Assembly: GCA_035506295.1 (NCBI GenBank)
Contig: DATJPR010000119.1
Coordinates: 1 to 13,231, forward strand
Source of the DNA: DATJPR01 sp035506295
GTDB lineage: Bacteria; Bacteroidota; Ignavibacteria; UBA10030; UBA6906
Direction: 5' to 3'
Length of the DNA stretch: 13,231 bases
The position numbers and the translations under genes are program-made. Below the pieces are notes generated by a model, which was given only the letters and a program-made list of their open reading frames with translations, made no database searches and was not told where the DNA came from. Position 1 is the stretch's first letter, and every line of letters starts with the position of its first letter. Below are positions 1-7,723 of this stretch, in pieces.

Positions 1-1
1 C

Positions 2-1138
2 CTTGCGGCAGCAAGGCGGGCATGGGTCTGGCTTTCGGCGAACAGCTCGATCGTTCCGGCTGGCGGGTTCCAGAACCCTGCGGGAACCAACACGGGCGGA
101 TACGGAGACACGTACGATGCCGACGAGCGCCTCTGGGCCGCTGCAGAACTTTTTGAGACCACCGGGGAGGACACGTACCACTCGTATTTTAAGAACCACT
201 ACAACGACCCGGGCGTATTCACACAGCCCATGAGCTGGCCGAACGTCGGCGCGCTGGCTCAGGCCGAATATCTGTTCGGAAGTCAAACGGGCACAATCGC
301 TTCGATTAAAACATCACTGCACAATGGCCTGATAACCTATTGTTCGTCCCTGCTTTCAGTCGTCGATGCCGACGGGTTGAACGTCAGCCTTCTGCCTACA
401 AACTACATCTGGGGCAGCAATTCCAACGTGCTGAACAACGCCATTATGCTTATTCTTGGCTGGAAAGAAGGTGGGAACGCCGACTACAAGCGCGCGGCGC
501 TTCAGCAGTTGAATTATATCCTAGGCTGCAATCGCCTGGATAGGACTTTCGTGACGGGTGTAGGAACCGTTTCACCGATGAACCCGCATCACCGTCCCTC
601 GTATTCGGACGGCGTCGTTGCCCCGATCCCCGGACTTATGGTCGGCGGCCCCGACCATGGTCTCGACGACGCCATCCTTGCCTCGATGTTCAACAGCTCG
701 ACGCCCCCGGCACGGTGCTATGCCGACAACTGGCAGAGCTACGCATCAAACGAGATCGCGATCAATTGGAACGCGCCGCTCGTGTTTGTCTCGAGCTATT
801 TCAGCGCGTCATCTGCGACGGGATTCGCCGAGCCGATACACGCCGACGTGCCCTCATCGTTGGCCCTTCGGCAGAACTATCCCAATCCGTTCAATCCCAC
901 GACAACGATCCAATACACGGTGGGTGGGGTCAGGGGTCAGGCGTCGGGCCTCAGTGCAGTGCGCATAACCGTTTATGATGTGCTCGGTCGGGTAGTCTCC
1001 ACGCTCGTCGACGCGAGGCAGGCTCCGGGGACCTATGAGGTGAGATTTGACGCATCACATCTTGGGAGCGGCGTCTATTTCTACCGCCTCGAAGTGGATA
1101 ATCAGACGGCAACCCGAGCGATGACGTTGATTCGTTGA
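2..1138 (+). CDS. Glycoside hydrolase family 9 (endoglucanase-type), C-terminal part, with type IX sorting domain; 5' end outside window
   Basis: The frame is open from base 2, so this is the last 378 residues of a longer protein; the internal Met at 230 is not the start. Residues from the edge (AARRAWVWLSAN, then GGYGDTYDADERLWAAAEL) are typical of the GH9 alpha/alpha barrel. GH9 signature 1 ends at PHHRPS (codons about 581-600). Signature 2 is complete: YADNWQSY followed by SNEIAINWNAP, with Asp at 725-727 and the catalytic acid Glu at 752-754. The catalytic Asp pair near the N-terminus lies outside the window. Residues coded from about 860 to 1135 form a type IX (Por) sorting domain: QNYPNPFNP, VYDVLGR, GVYFYRL, ending MTLIR. 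The family hydrolyses beta-1,4-glucans; the sorting domain predicts export and surface attachment or release. The stop lies 14 nt before the next gene. The GH9 call is firm; substrate is not determined. Confidence 0.93.
   Translation, partial: LAAARRAWVWLSANSSIVPAGGFQNPAGTNTGGYGDTYDADERLWAAAELFETTGEDTYHSYFKNHYNDPGVFTQPMSWPNVGALAQAEYLFGSQTGTIASIKTSLHNGLITYCSSLLSVVDADGLNVSLLPTNYIWGSNSNVLNNAIMLILGWKEGGNADYKRAALQQLNYILGCNRLDRTFVTGVGTVSPMNPHHRPSYSDGVVAPIPGLMVGGPDHGLDDAILASMFNSSTPPARCYADNWQSYASNEIAINWNAPLVFVSSYFSASSATGFAEPIHADVPSSLALRQNYPNPFNPTTTIQYTVGGVRGQASGLSAVRITVYDVLGRVVSTLVDARQAPGTYEVRFDASHLGSGVYFYRLEVDNQTATRAMTLIR
926..939 (+). repeat. 7-bp tandem repeat (GGGGTCA x2) inside sorting domain
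   Basis: Two adjacent copies of GGGGTCA (926-932 and 933-939), followed by a partial third (GG). They fall in the loop between the first strand (TIQYT) and the VRITVYDVLGR strand of the GH9 sorting domain, making that loop longer than in most relatives. Confidence 0.7.
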
Positions 1139-1143
1139 GGAGG
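1138..1143 (+). promoter_or_regulatory. Ribosome binding site (AGGAGG) fixing the 1153 start
   Basis: A perfect AGGAGG overlaps the last base of the GH9 stop codon and sits 9 nt before ATG 1153. It rules out the upstream in-frame TTG at 1135 and suggests translation coupled to the GH9 gene. Confidence 0.75.
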
Positions 1144-1152
1144 AAACACGCT

Positions 1153-2367
1153 ATGCGGTTTTTCTTGTTGCTGGCAGTCGCGGCAATTCTGTCGCCCCCG
1201 GTTTCCGCGCAGATCGACTGCAGTGGAGTCGTCACTGGTCCGGGAGGCAAACCGCTCCCGATGGCACACGTCGCCCTTCTGACGCCGGATGCAACGTCCG
1301 TGCTTCAGGTCAACCAGGCCACGACGACAGGAGCGTTTCGGGTGACGCTTCCCGGCTCCGGGCTTTGGTTCCTGCGCTTCACAGGTGTGGGATATTCGGA
1401 CTACTCCATGGTGGTCTACGCGCAGGACCGGCGGCCGATAGAATTGACCATTGCTCTCGGGTGCCACAACTACTTCGCCGGCCAGCCGGACATTTCCGTC
1501 ATCGGGGACTTCAACCTCTGGAATATCCTCTCGGCGGTCCCGATGAAGTACCAGGGGCACGGACTCTATACCGCAGAGGTTCACACAAAATCCGACACGG
1601 TCACATTTCGCCTCCGTGGTATTCGCGACAGAGACGTCGCTGAGGGCGTGCGAAATGCGACGTATGTGCGGACCCCTGACGGACTTTACAATGCCAGGAT
1701 TCCGGCGTCCGGGGGAAAGGCAATCATACGGTTCGAGGAGTCTTTGCTCGACCGTTCAGGAACACCGGCAAAGGCGGTCTTTGTCGCGGCGACGGACCGT
1801 ACGAAGCGCATTGCTTCGGCAGTATCCAGGTGGTGGAAGGGAGAACAAGATTACATCGCCGCACGTCTGAACGCCGCACGGAGCAGAAAGCCCCTTGACA
1901 GCACCATCTTCGACTGGCGGCCGCGTCTTGCGGCACTCTTCCGTGAAGAGGAGAAGGAACCTGATACGCTCGTGCGTTCGGTGCTGGCCCTTGCCTATGT
2001 GAGCACTGCGCTCAAGGCCCGGGACAGGGACGTCGCGTCGGCGACGACGTGCCTCGAACATCTTGGTCCCGGATCTCAAGCATGGGAGCTGAACCCGGAC
2101 GCACTGTCCCTTTCGGTGCGAAAATCATCATGGCCTGAGGCAAAGTGGGAGGCCTACATTCACGAGGCGCTCGCGCGCCAGCCTTCGCGGTCAGTGAAAG
2201 AAGCGGTCTTGTTCAACGAGTTCCAGATCGCCCTGCTTTCAGAGGAGAAGGAAAAGGCTGCCGGCTACTACGACATCCTCACCACACAGTACGCCGACAC
2301 ACCCCGAGGCAAGATGATCCGGGAGAAATACTCGAGACCTGGCACACCGCCTGCAGGAAAGAAATGA
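1153..2367 (+). CDS. Exported protein of unknown function with carboxypeptidase-regulatory-like domain
   Basis: 404 residues. Start chosen at ATG 1153 because of the AGGAGG 9 nt upstream; an in-frame TTG at 1135 lacks one. Residues 1-20 (MRFFLLLAVAAILSPPVSAQ) are a clear signal peptide. Residues about 21-100 read as a small beta-sandwich of the carboxypeptidase-regulatory or CNA-B kind (GVVTGPGGKPLPMAHVALL, TTTGAFRVTLPGSG). Residues about 112-155 (DISVIGDFNLWN, HGLYTAEVH, TVTFRLRGI) recall the glycogen-binding/CBM48-like beta-sandwich, a looser match. The C-terminal half is charged and helical, with no recognised catalytic motif. There is no C-terminal sorting domain, so a periplasmic or outer-membrane location is more likely than T9SS export. 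It sits in a run with a GH9 enzyme and overlaps the next gene by 4 bp. Function unknown. Confidence 0.85.
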   Translation: MRFFLLLAVAAILSPPVSAQIDCSGVVTGPGGKPLPMAHVALLTPDATSVLQVNQATTTGAFRVTLPGSGLWFLRFTGVGYSDYSMVVYAQDRRPIELTIALGCHNYFAGQPDISVIGDFNLWNILSAVPMKYQGHGLYTAEVHTKSDTVTFRLRGIRDRDVAEGVRNATYVRTPDGLYNARIPASGGKAIIRFEESLLDRSGTPAKAVFVAATDRTKRIASAVSRWWKGEQDYIAARLNAARSRKPLDSTIFDWRPRLAALFREEEKEPDTLVRSVLALAYVSTALKARDRDVASATTCLEHLGPGSQAWELNPDALSLSVRKSSWPEAKWEAYIHEALARQPSRSVKEAVLFNEFQIALLSEEKEKAAGYYDILTTQYADTPRGKMIREKYSRPGTPPAGKK

Positions 2368-4388
2368 AGCGGGAGAAGCTGTCAACACGTTCAGCGCCAG
2401 CCAGGCTGCGACCGCTGGTTTTCACGTTCGCCATGGTCGCTGTCCCTGTGATCTTCTTCGTGGGATTGGAGGTCCTCCTCCGTGTATTCGGGTACGGGCA
2501 CGATCTCTCCCCTCTCGTCGCGCAGGAGTTCCGCCACCAGACGTGGTATCGCCTGAACCCCGATGTCAAGTACCGATACTTTGGATCGTCCCATTTTGCT
2601 CCCGCGACCGCCGCGGATTATTTTCAGTTGCCCAAGCCTCCGGGGACCTTCAGAGTGTTCTGTCTCGGCGGCTCGACGACGGCTGGTTTCCCTTACATGT
2701 TCAACGGCGCGTTTCCCGCCTTTCTCCGTGAGCGGCTTCGGAAGGTCTTCCCGGAGAGGAATATCGAAGTGATCAACTGCGGGATGACCGCGACGAACAG
2801 TTTCACTGTTCTCGATCTTGCGCGCGATCTGGCAGGCTGCCAGCCCGATTGCTTCGTGGTCTACGACGGCCACAACGAGTTCTATGGCGCCCTTGGCGCT
2901 GCTTCGCGACAGTCGCTCGGGCCATCCCGCTGGCTTGCCCAGGTGTACCTCCGGCTCATACGATTCCGCAGCGTCCAGTTACTCGCCGACGGATACCGCG
3001 CGCTCATGGCATGGGTGAGCAGCAAGGGTGCTTCCACACCCCGCGGCACGATGATGGAGGTTCTCGCGCGAGACAGGATTGTGCCCTCCGGTTCAGCCGT
3101 CTATGACAATGCATATACGACATTCTCATCGAACATGCTCGATCTCAGGGACCTGTGCGAGCGGGAGCATATTCCGCTTCTGCTCGGAACACAGGTGTCG
3201 AATCTGCATGATCAAGCGCCGTTTGTGTCGGTGCACGGCGAAAACACGACGCCCGCTCGTAAACTCGCCTCGGACGAGGGACTGCGCCAGGGCAAGGAAT
3301 GTCTCGCACGGGACGCGCTGGATTCCGCTGAACGTGCTTTTCGCGCAGCGATCGAAGCGGATAGTCGGTATGCCGAGCCGCACTACCGGCTTGCGCAATG
3401 TCTCGACCTGAAAAAGGACAGCTCTGCTGCCCGAACGGAATATGTGGCGGCACGCGACGAGGACGCGCTCCGTTTCCGCACCGACAGTAAATTCAATGCC
3501 CTGATCCGCTCGATCCAAAGAGACGGGTCCTGCATTGTCGTCGATGTGGATTCACTCTTCGCGGCGCATTCGCCGGGCGGGGTTCCGGGCCGATCGCTGA
3601 TCTGGGAACATCTTCATCCGAACGCAACCGGCAATTTCCTGATCGCCGCGGCCTACGCGCGGGCAATGCACCAGCAGGCGATCCTGTTTGGGCGCGATGT
3701 GTGGGACAGCTGTGACACCGTTTCCGAAGAGAAACTCTGGGATGCCGCGCCCATCACGAAACTGGATGAACGAATCGCAGAGAGAAACACCGAAGTCCTC
3801 ACTTCATCCTGGCCGTTCGTGGACCGCGCGCACGAACCGATGCCGATTGCCGCGAACGACACGATTGGTGAAATCGCGGATCAACTCGTCCACCTCTCGC
3901 TCGACTGGAAACGGGCGCACGAATTAGCCATTGCGGAGTATCAGCGCAGAGGCGCATGGGCTGAGGTGGTAAACGAATACCGGGCACTCGTGAGCGAGAT
4001 TCCTCTCGACCTTGAGCTCCAGATGAATCTTGTCAAGGCCCAATACCGCATCCACGATCTCCCGGGGATGGAAGCGACATTGCTCCGCTCCCTCGCAATT
4101 TATCCGACTCTCCAGGCATACAGGACTCTCGGTGATGTGAAGATGCAGCAAGGAGATCCCGCAGGGGCGCTGCCGTACTACGAGAAGATGGGAGCATTCC
4201 CTCAAAGCGCAGAAGAACAACTTCAGAACGGGGGCGTCCTCGCACTCGCGTTGATGCAATCGGGCAAACTCCAGCAGGCAAAGGGATTGCTGGAGAACCT
4301 GGTGCGGTCGTATCCGAGGGTCCCGCAACTTCAGTCAATGCTCGCCGATGTCAACAACGCGCTACAGGCGGAAGGCACACCTCGCTGA
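2364..4388 (+). CDS. Membrane-anchored SGNH/GDSL-type hydrolase with TPR repeats
   Basis: 674 residues. ATG 2364 overlaps the previous stop as ATGA; the frame is open further upstream, but that part only shadows the previous gene. One membrane anchor lies at about residues 18-38 (LVFTFAMVAVPVIFFVGLEVLL). The SGNH blocks are present: FCLGGSTTAG with nucleophile Ser104, INCGM with Gly140, VVYDGHNEFYG with Asn171, and WEHLHPN with His418. The usual Asp three residues before that His is Glu415 here. Between blocks III and V, residues about 298-365 form TPR-like helices (GLRQGKECLARDALDSAERAF, then AEPHYRLAQCL). More TPR-like repeats fill about 525-670. The family includes esterases and acetyl- or acyl-hydrolases acting on carbohydrates and lipids, so removal of acyl groups from a polysaccharide is plausible beside the GH9 gene but is inference. 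The likely topology is N-in with the catalytic domain in the periplasm. Confidence 0.87.
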   Translation: MKREKLSTRSAPARLRPLVFTFAMVAVPVIFFVGLEVLLRVFGYGHDLSPLVAQEFRHQTWYRLNPDVKYRYFGSSHFAPATAADYFQLPKPPGTFRVFCLGGSTTAGFPYMFNGAFPAFLRERLRKVFPERNIEVINCGMTATNSFTVLDLARDLAGCQPDCFVVYDGHNEFYGALGAASRQSLGPSRWLAQVYLRLIRFRSVQLLADGYRALMAWVSSKGASTPRGTMMEVLARDRIVPSGSAVYDNAYTTFSSNMLDLRDLCEREHIPLLLGTQVSNLHDQAPFVSVHGENTTPARKLASDEGLRQGKECLARDALDSAERAFRAAIEADSRYAEPHYRLAQCLDLKKDSSAARTEYVAARDEDALRFRTDSKFNALIRSIQRDGSCIVVDVDSLFAAHSPGGVPGRSLIWEHLHPNATGNFLIAAAYARAMHQQAILFGRDVWDSCDTVSEEKLWDAAPITKLDERIAERNTEVLTSSWPFVDRAHEPMPIAANDTIGEIADQLVHLSLDWKRAHELAIAEYQRRGAWAEVVNEYRALVSEIPLDLELQMNLVKAQYRIHDLPGMEATLLRSLAIYPTLQAYRTLGDVKMQQGDPAGALPYYEKMGAFPQSAEEQLQNGGVLALALMQSGKLQQAKGLLENLVRSYPRVPQLQSMLADVNNALQAEGTPR

Positions 4389-4419
4389 TTGGTGGCCGTC
4401 TCCCTCAGCAACGCAGGTC

Positions 4420-4425
4420 AGGAGG
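4420..4425 (+). promoter_or_regulatory. Ribosome binding site (AGGAGG) fixing the 4434 start
   Basis: AGGAGG ends 8 nt before ATG 4434. An in-frame TTG at 4389 directly after the previous stop has no such site and would put 15 extra residues before the signal peptide. Confidence 0.75.
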
Positions 4426-4433
4426 GCTTGAGC

Positions 4434-6086
4434 ATGACTTCAAGACGTGCTGTGTTTCTTGCCATCGCCACGTCCCTGCCTCTCATGTCATTTGCCCAGG
4501 CGCCGGATACTGTTTGGATTCCGAACGACATGAACGCCGGCACCGTTAACAACGTGGTTCAGGGTGATACACTGGCCAACGGCAACCGGGTCAACCCCAA
4601 CCGCATCTACCTGCTTCACCGCGGCGGATATTATTCCCTGAACGGGCCCCTCGTCACAAAGATCGGCACGCATCTGCGGCTGGAAGGCCAACCCGCGCCG
4701 TCCTCAGGCATGGATTCGGGCATGGCCGTCATTGTGGAGGGCGTGAGAGCAGGTCAGGAATATCCCCATATCATTGACAACTACGGCGACCTTTCCCTCA
4801 AGAATATTTGGCTCATGTATGTTCTGAACACCGGCCAACAGACATGGACCGACCTGAGTATGCAGAGCGACTCCACGAAGGGGTATTTCGAGAACTGCAT
4901 CTTCGACTGGGACATGGGCATTTGCGTCATGGCCTATGGCCGACATATCAGCCTGACGTTTCGTAACTGCATTTTCCGGAACTGCATCGACCCTTCGCAG
5001 TGGTGGGCCGGGCGTCAACTGGCGACAGCCTCGGCGGGGGCTCTTCTCGACTCCGTTGTTTCAACGAATTGTACGTTTGAGAATATGGGCTTCACATTCC
5101 AGGCGGACTTCACTCCGCCGGAGTATGTGTACTACGACCACAATACGTTTCTGAACATTGCGAAGTTTCCGTTCAAGATCATCTGGATGACACACCTCGT
5201 CGCCACCAACAGCATCTTTGTGAATTGCCATTTCACCGGCGAGCGAAAAGTGGACCGTATGGGAGAGGATCCCGATCCCGAACTGTATGGAGCCGTGCTG
5301 AGCATCGATACCATTCCCCAGGGAGTCACCTACAACGGGGTCCCGGAACTCGATCGTGTCGTCGACTTCACCAACAATAGCAACTTCATGCAGCCCGAAT
5401 TTCCGGCCTTCTATGATTCATACAATGGGCTCGACACATCGAGAGGACCTGACTTTCGGATCCTCCCTGAACCGATGATGAATGATCGCACACTCGGGAT
5501 GTTCACATGGCATCCGAAGTTCACCAAAGCGGGCATCTACGACGACGTGGATCCGGGATTCGCGAATCCCGCCACCAATCTCGACAGCATCGTCGCCTTC
5601 TTGTGGGACCGATATTTGAACGGCGGGAACTGCTTCTGGGGTTTCCACCCCGACCTCAGCGCGCATTGGCCTTTGACGGAAGACCTTGCCTATTCCAATG
5701 CGAAGCTTCTCACCGCCGGGACCGGCGGCCTTCCCCTTGGCGACCTGTTTCACTGGTTTCCAGAGAAGTATACCCAGTGGCTCACGCTGACCTCTGTGAA
5801 GCCAGCCCTGCAAACGGCGCCAGTTTCGTTGCGGCTGGAACAGAATTATCCGAACCCGTTCAATCCGAAAACAGTTATCAGCGGACAGTGGACAGCGGAC
5901 AGTGAAGTCCGGCTGGTAGTGTACGATCTGCTCGGTCGGGAAATTGCCGTCTTGGCGAACGGAAGATTTCCGGCAGGCAGGTACACTTTCACCTTTGATG
6001 GAAGCAACCTCTCGAGCGGAGTATATTTCTATCGATTGGTTGCAGGAAATGCTGCAGCCGTTCGCAAGATGACTTTGGTGCGATAG
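4434..6086 (+). CDS. Secreted beta-helix-like protein with type IX sorting domain
   Basis: 550 residues. Start set by AGGAGG 8 nt upstream and by the signal peptide at residues 1-22 (ending LMSFAQ). The middle shows repeating rungs of the kind seen in right-handed parallel beta-helices: YFENCIFDWDMG, LTFRNCIFRNC, STNCTFENMGF, YYDHNTFLNI, ATNSIFVNCHF. Pectate lyase and polygalacturonase-like folds share this style, but I see no assured catalytic set, so binding or lyase activity is open. Residues about 466-550 are a second type IX sorting domain (LEQNYPNPFNP, VVYDLLGREIAVLANG, GVYFYRL, MTLVR), predicting transport through the outer membrane. It follows the SGNH gene by 45 nt and is the last gene of the plus-strand run. 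A 7-bp repeat interrupts the sorting domain loop. Confidence 0.88.
   Translation: MTSRRAVFLAIATSLPLMSFAQAPDTVWIPNDMNAGTVNNVVQGDTLANGNRVNPNRIYLLHRGGYYSLNGPLVTKIGTHLRLEGQPAPSSGMDSGMAVIVEGVRAGQEYPHIIDNYGDLSLKNIWLMYVLNTGQQTWTDLSMQSDSTKGYFENCIFDWDMGICVMAYGRHISLTFRNCIFRNCIDPSQWWAGRQLATASAGALLDSVVSTNCTFENMGFTFQADFTPPEYVYYDHNTFLNIAKFPFKIIWMTHLVATNSIFVNCHFTGERKVDRMGEDPDPELYGAVLSIDTIPQGVTYNGVPELDRVVDFTNNSNFMQPEFPAFYDSYNGLDTSRGPDFRILPEPMMNDRTLGMFTWHPKFTKAGIYDDVDPGFANPATNLDSIVAFLWDRYLNGGNCFWGFHPDLSAHWPLTEDLAYSNAKLLTAGTGGLPLGDLFHWFPEKYTQWLTLTSVKPALQTAPVSLRLEQNYPNPFNPKTVISGQWTADSEVRLVVYDLLGREIAVLANGRFPAGRYTFTFDGSNLSSGVYFYRLVAGNAAAVRKMTLVR
5883..5903 (+). repeat. 7-bp tandem repeat (GGACAGY x3) inside sorting domain
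   Basis: Three head-to-tail copies of GGACAG[TC] start at 5883, 5890 and 5897. Because 7 is not a multiple of 3 the copies are read in three frames (SGQWTADS); three copies keep the frame. The position in the sorting domain matches the GGGGTCA repeat in the GH9 gene. Confidence 0.8.
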
Positions 6087-6218
6087 GAACGCTTTTTCTC
6101 CCGCTCCCGTTCTCCCCCTCTCCCCATCTGGGCGGGAAAGCGAGGAGAGCGTCGTGCGACGTGCACTTCCGCAGCTTGACAGCAAGGCATAACACCGTCG
6201 TGAGGAAGATAACTCTGA
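6087..6218. other. Intergenic gap between converging genes; weak inverted repeats, possible terminator region
   Basis: No coding potential recognised. A pyrimidine-rich stretch on the plus strand (6094-6125) is followed by a purine-rich one. CTCTCC at 6118-6123 can pair with GGAGAG at 6144-6149, and CGTCG at 6150-6154 with CGACG at 6157-6161. Neither forms a classic stem plus T-run terminator. Its position suggests that both runs terminate here, but this is inferred from layout. Confidence 0.3.
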
Positions 6219-6944
6219 TCAGGGAGGAGGAAGGGGAGACGCGAAATAACGTTCCAGCGAAGAGAGAACTTCTTCCTCCCTTCCGAGCAATGAATCATCA
6301 CGGATGATCTTTCCACCTTCCAGCAGTATCACCCTCGAGCAAAGATCGGCTACATGAACGAGGTTGTGACTCGAGAGCACGATGAGCGACCGTGTTCGAA
6401 GACAATACTCACGCAGGAGACTCTTCAGAAGGTATTGTGAGGTCGGATCGAGATTGGCAAACGGTTCATCCAGGATCACCGTCCGCGGATCTCCCAGCAA
6501 TGCAGCAATGATCCCGATCTTCTGGCGGTTTCCCTCCGACAATCCACGGATGAGCGTGGCCCGCGTATCGAGACCCGTTCCCGCCAGAAATCCCGAATAT
6601 CGATTGAGCCCTCTTGCAAGCTCCGTTCCATCCACGCCACGGACCTCGGCCACAAATTCGAAGAACTCCCGGGGTTTCAGGTAGTCGATCAGAAAACTCT
6701 CGCCAAGATAGGCACCGGTATACTCCTTCCATTCTTCACTCCGCGAGACTACCCGATCATTCGACCGCACTTCCCCCGACGTTGCTCTGACCAGGTCCAA
6801 CATCAATCGGAGAAGCGTGGTTTTGCCTGCGCCGTTGTTTCCCACCAGGCCGACGATTTCCGTCGCGTGAAAGGAAAGCCGATCGACGTTCAGGACTCTC
6901 CGCCCGCCGTACTCTTTCGAAAGTTCAGCAATCTCAATATGCAT
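6219..6944 (-). CDS. ABC transporter ATP-binding protein (probable self-protection transporter)
   Basis: 241 residues, a complete single nucleotide-binding domain. Walker A is GNNGAGKTT (residues 35-43), the signature is LSEGN (135-139), Walker B is TVILDE (155-160) with the catalytic Glu, and the switch His is in SSHN (193). The start ATG lies 11 nt after the stop of the upstream permease gene, so the two are probably translated together. It is the last gene of the minus-strand block. With the two permease-like genes just upstream it would make an ABC exporter. In bacteriocin and lantibiotic loci such a three-part set (compare LanFEG) commonly pumps the peptide away from the producer's membrane; that role is inferred from context. 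It lacks a peptidase domain, so it is not the maturation exporter. Confidence 0.93.
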   Translation of the reverse strand: MHIEIAELSKEYGGRRVLNVDRLSFHATEIVGLVGNNGAGKTTLLRLMLDLVRATSGEVRSNDRVVSRSEEWKEYTGAYLGESFLIDYLKPREFFEFVAEVRGVDGTELARGLNRYSGFLAGTGLDTRATLIRGLSEGNRQKIGIIAALLGDPRTVILDEPFANLDPTSQYLLKSLLREYCLRTRSLIVLSSHNLVHVADLCSRVILLEGGKIIRDDSLLGREEEVLSSLERYFASPLPPP

Positions 6945-6955
6945 GGATGCCTGTG

Positions 6956-7699
6956 TCAGTGTGTATCGATGTTCAAACTGCCTTTCACAAGAAACGCTAC
7001 CCCCGGGATCGATCCGAAGAGAGCAAGTCCGCAGATGGCGAGAGCGATGGCATCTCCGTGGCGCAAGCGAAAGAAGAGGACGGCTAACTGTTGCGAAGCT
7101 GTCCCCAGCATATCCATGGTGGGGACAACGAGTGTAAGGACGAGGATGACACTGGACACGGCAACTGCCCTGAAGAAATCAGAGGCAAGCAACCTGAGGG
7201 GTATTCCGAGAACGACAAAGAGATGATGCAACGCGACAAATCCCACAAGCCAGAAGGAGCTTCCGGTCACCGTCGAAGAACTCAGAATGCTCCTGTACCA
7301 AAATGCCACACCGCCAAGCAACAATCCCAGGGGAATCGCCGTCAGTGACATCCGGATACCATGGAGTCCGATGATCACCGTCTTCGGTACCGGAAGGACC
7401 AGCATTGGTTGGACAATGAGAGAAGGGGGCTTTTCCATAAAGAGACGGAGCACACAGAATGCGAGGAATGCCCGACCGATATGTGCTTCGACGAGAGAAA
7501 CTCCATCACACTGAGGGAGGAAGATTCTGAGGATGGGCTCGAGAAAATACCCGATTGCAAGGCAATTGACGACCGCGAAAGCCTGGACAAGCCAAAGCGT
7601 CGGTCGAAGGACCCTCGCTGCCGGCGACACTACGTTCCGGACGTAGAGCTTCCACAGGAGAGACATCTCGAGGACCACGAGGCGCCCGGTTGAAATCAC
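6956..7699 (-). CDS. ABC permease-like membrane protein, resembling the N-terminal half of DUF5687
   Basis: 247 residues from GTG 7699; a GGTGAG lies about 7 nt upstream. An internal ATG (codon 12, at 7666) is a possible alternative start. Several hydrophobic stretches are seen: about 32-58 (PTLWLVQAFAVVNCLAIGYF), 115-133, 144-167, 174-200 and 220-241. The order of features (LWKLYVRN near the start, FLEPILRIFLP, then LIVQPMLVLPVPKTVII) matches, from memory, the first half of the roughly 480-residue Bacteroidota permease family DUF5687. The second half appears to be the separate gene just upstream at 7724-8428. The gap to that gene is 24 nt and to the ATPase gene 11 nt. Its inferred role is a half-permease for the neighbouring ATPase, in producer self-protection. 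Confidence 0.75.
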   Translation of the reverse strand: MISTGRLVVLEMSLLWKLYVRNVVSPAARVLRPTLWLVQAFAVVNCLAIGYFLEPILRIFLPQCDGVSLVEAHIGRAFLAFCVLRLFMEKPPSLIVQPMLVLPVPKTVIIGLHGIRMSLTAIPLGLLLGGVAFWYRSILSSSTVTGSSFWLVGFVALHHLFVVLGIPLRLLASDFFRAVAVSSVILVLTLVVPTMDMLGTASQQLAVLFFRLRHGDAIALAICGLALFGSIPGVAFLVKGSLNIDTH

Positions 7700-7723
7700 C
7701 TTCTCTCACCTTCGTCAGTGTTG

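Noticed and set aside
3..233. Plus-strand reading frame of 76 codons at the left edge
   Set aside because: It is a frame shadow of the GH9 gene, whose own frame from base 2 gives clear GH9 sequence.
2145..2363. N-terminal extension of the SGNH gene frame on the plus strand
   Set aside because: It overlaps the end of the previous gene for over 200 nt and has shadow-like composition (many Arg, Pro, His). ATG 2364 gives a 4-bp ATGA overlap and a sensible membrane anchor.
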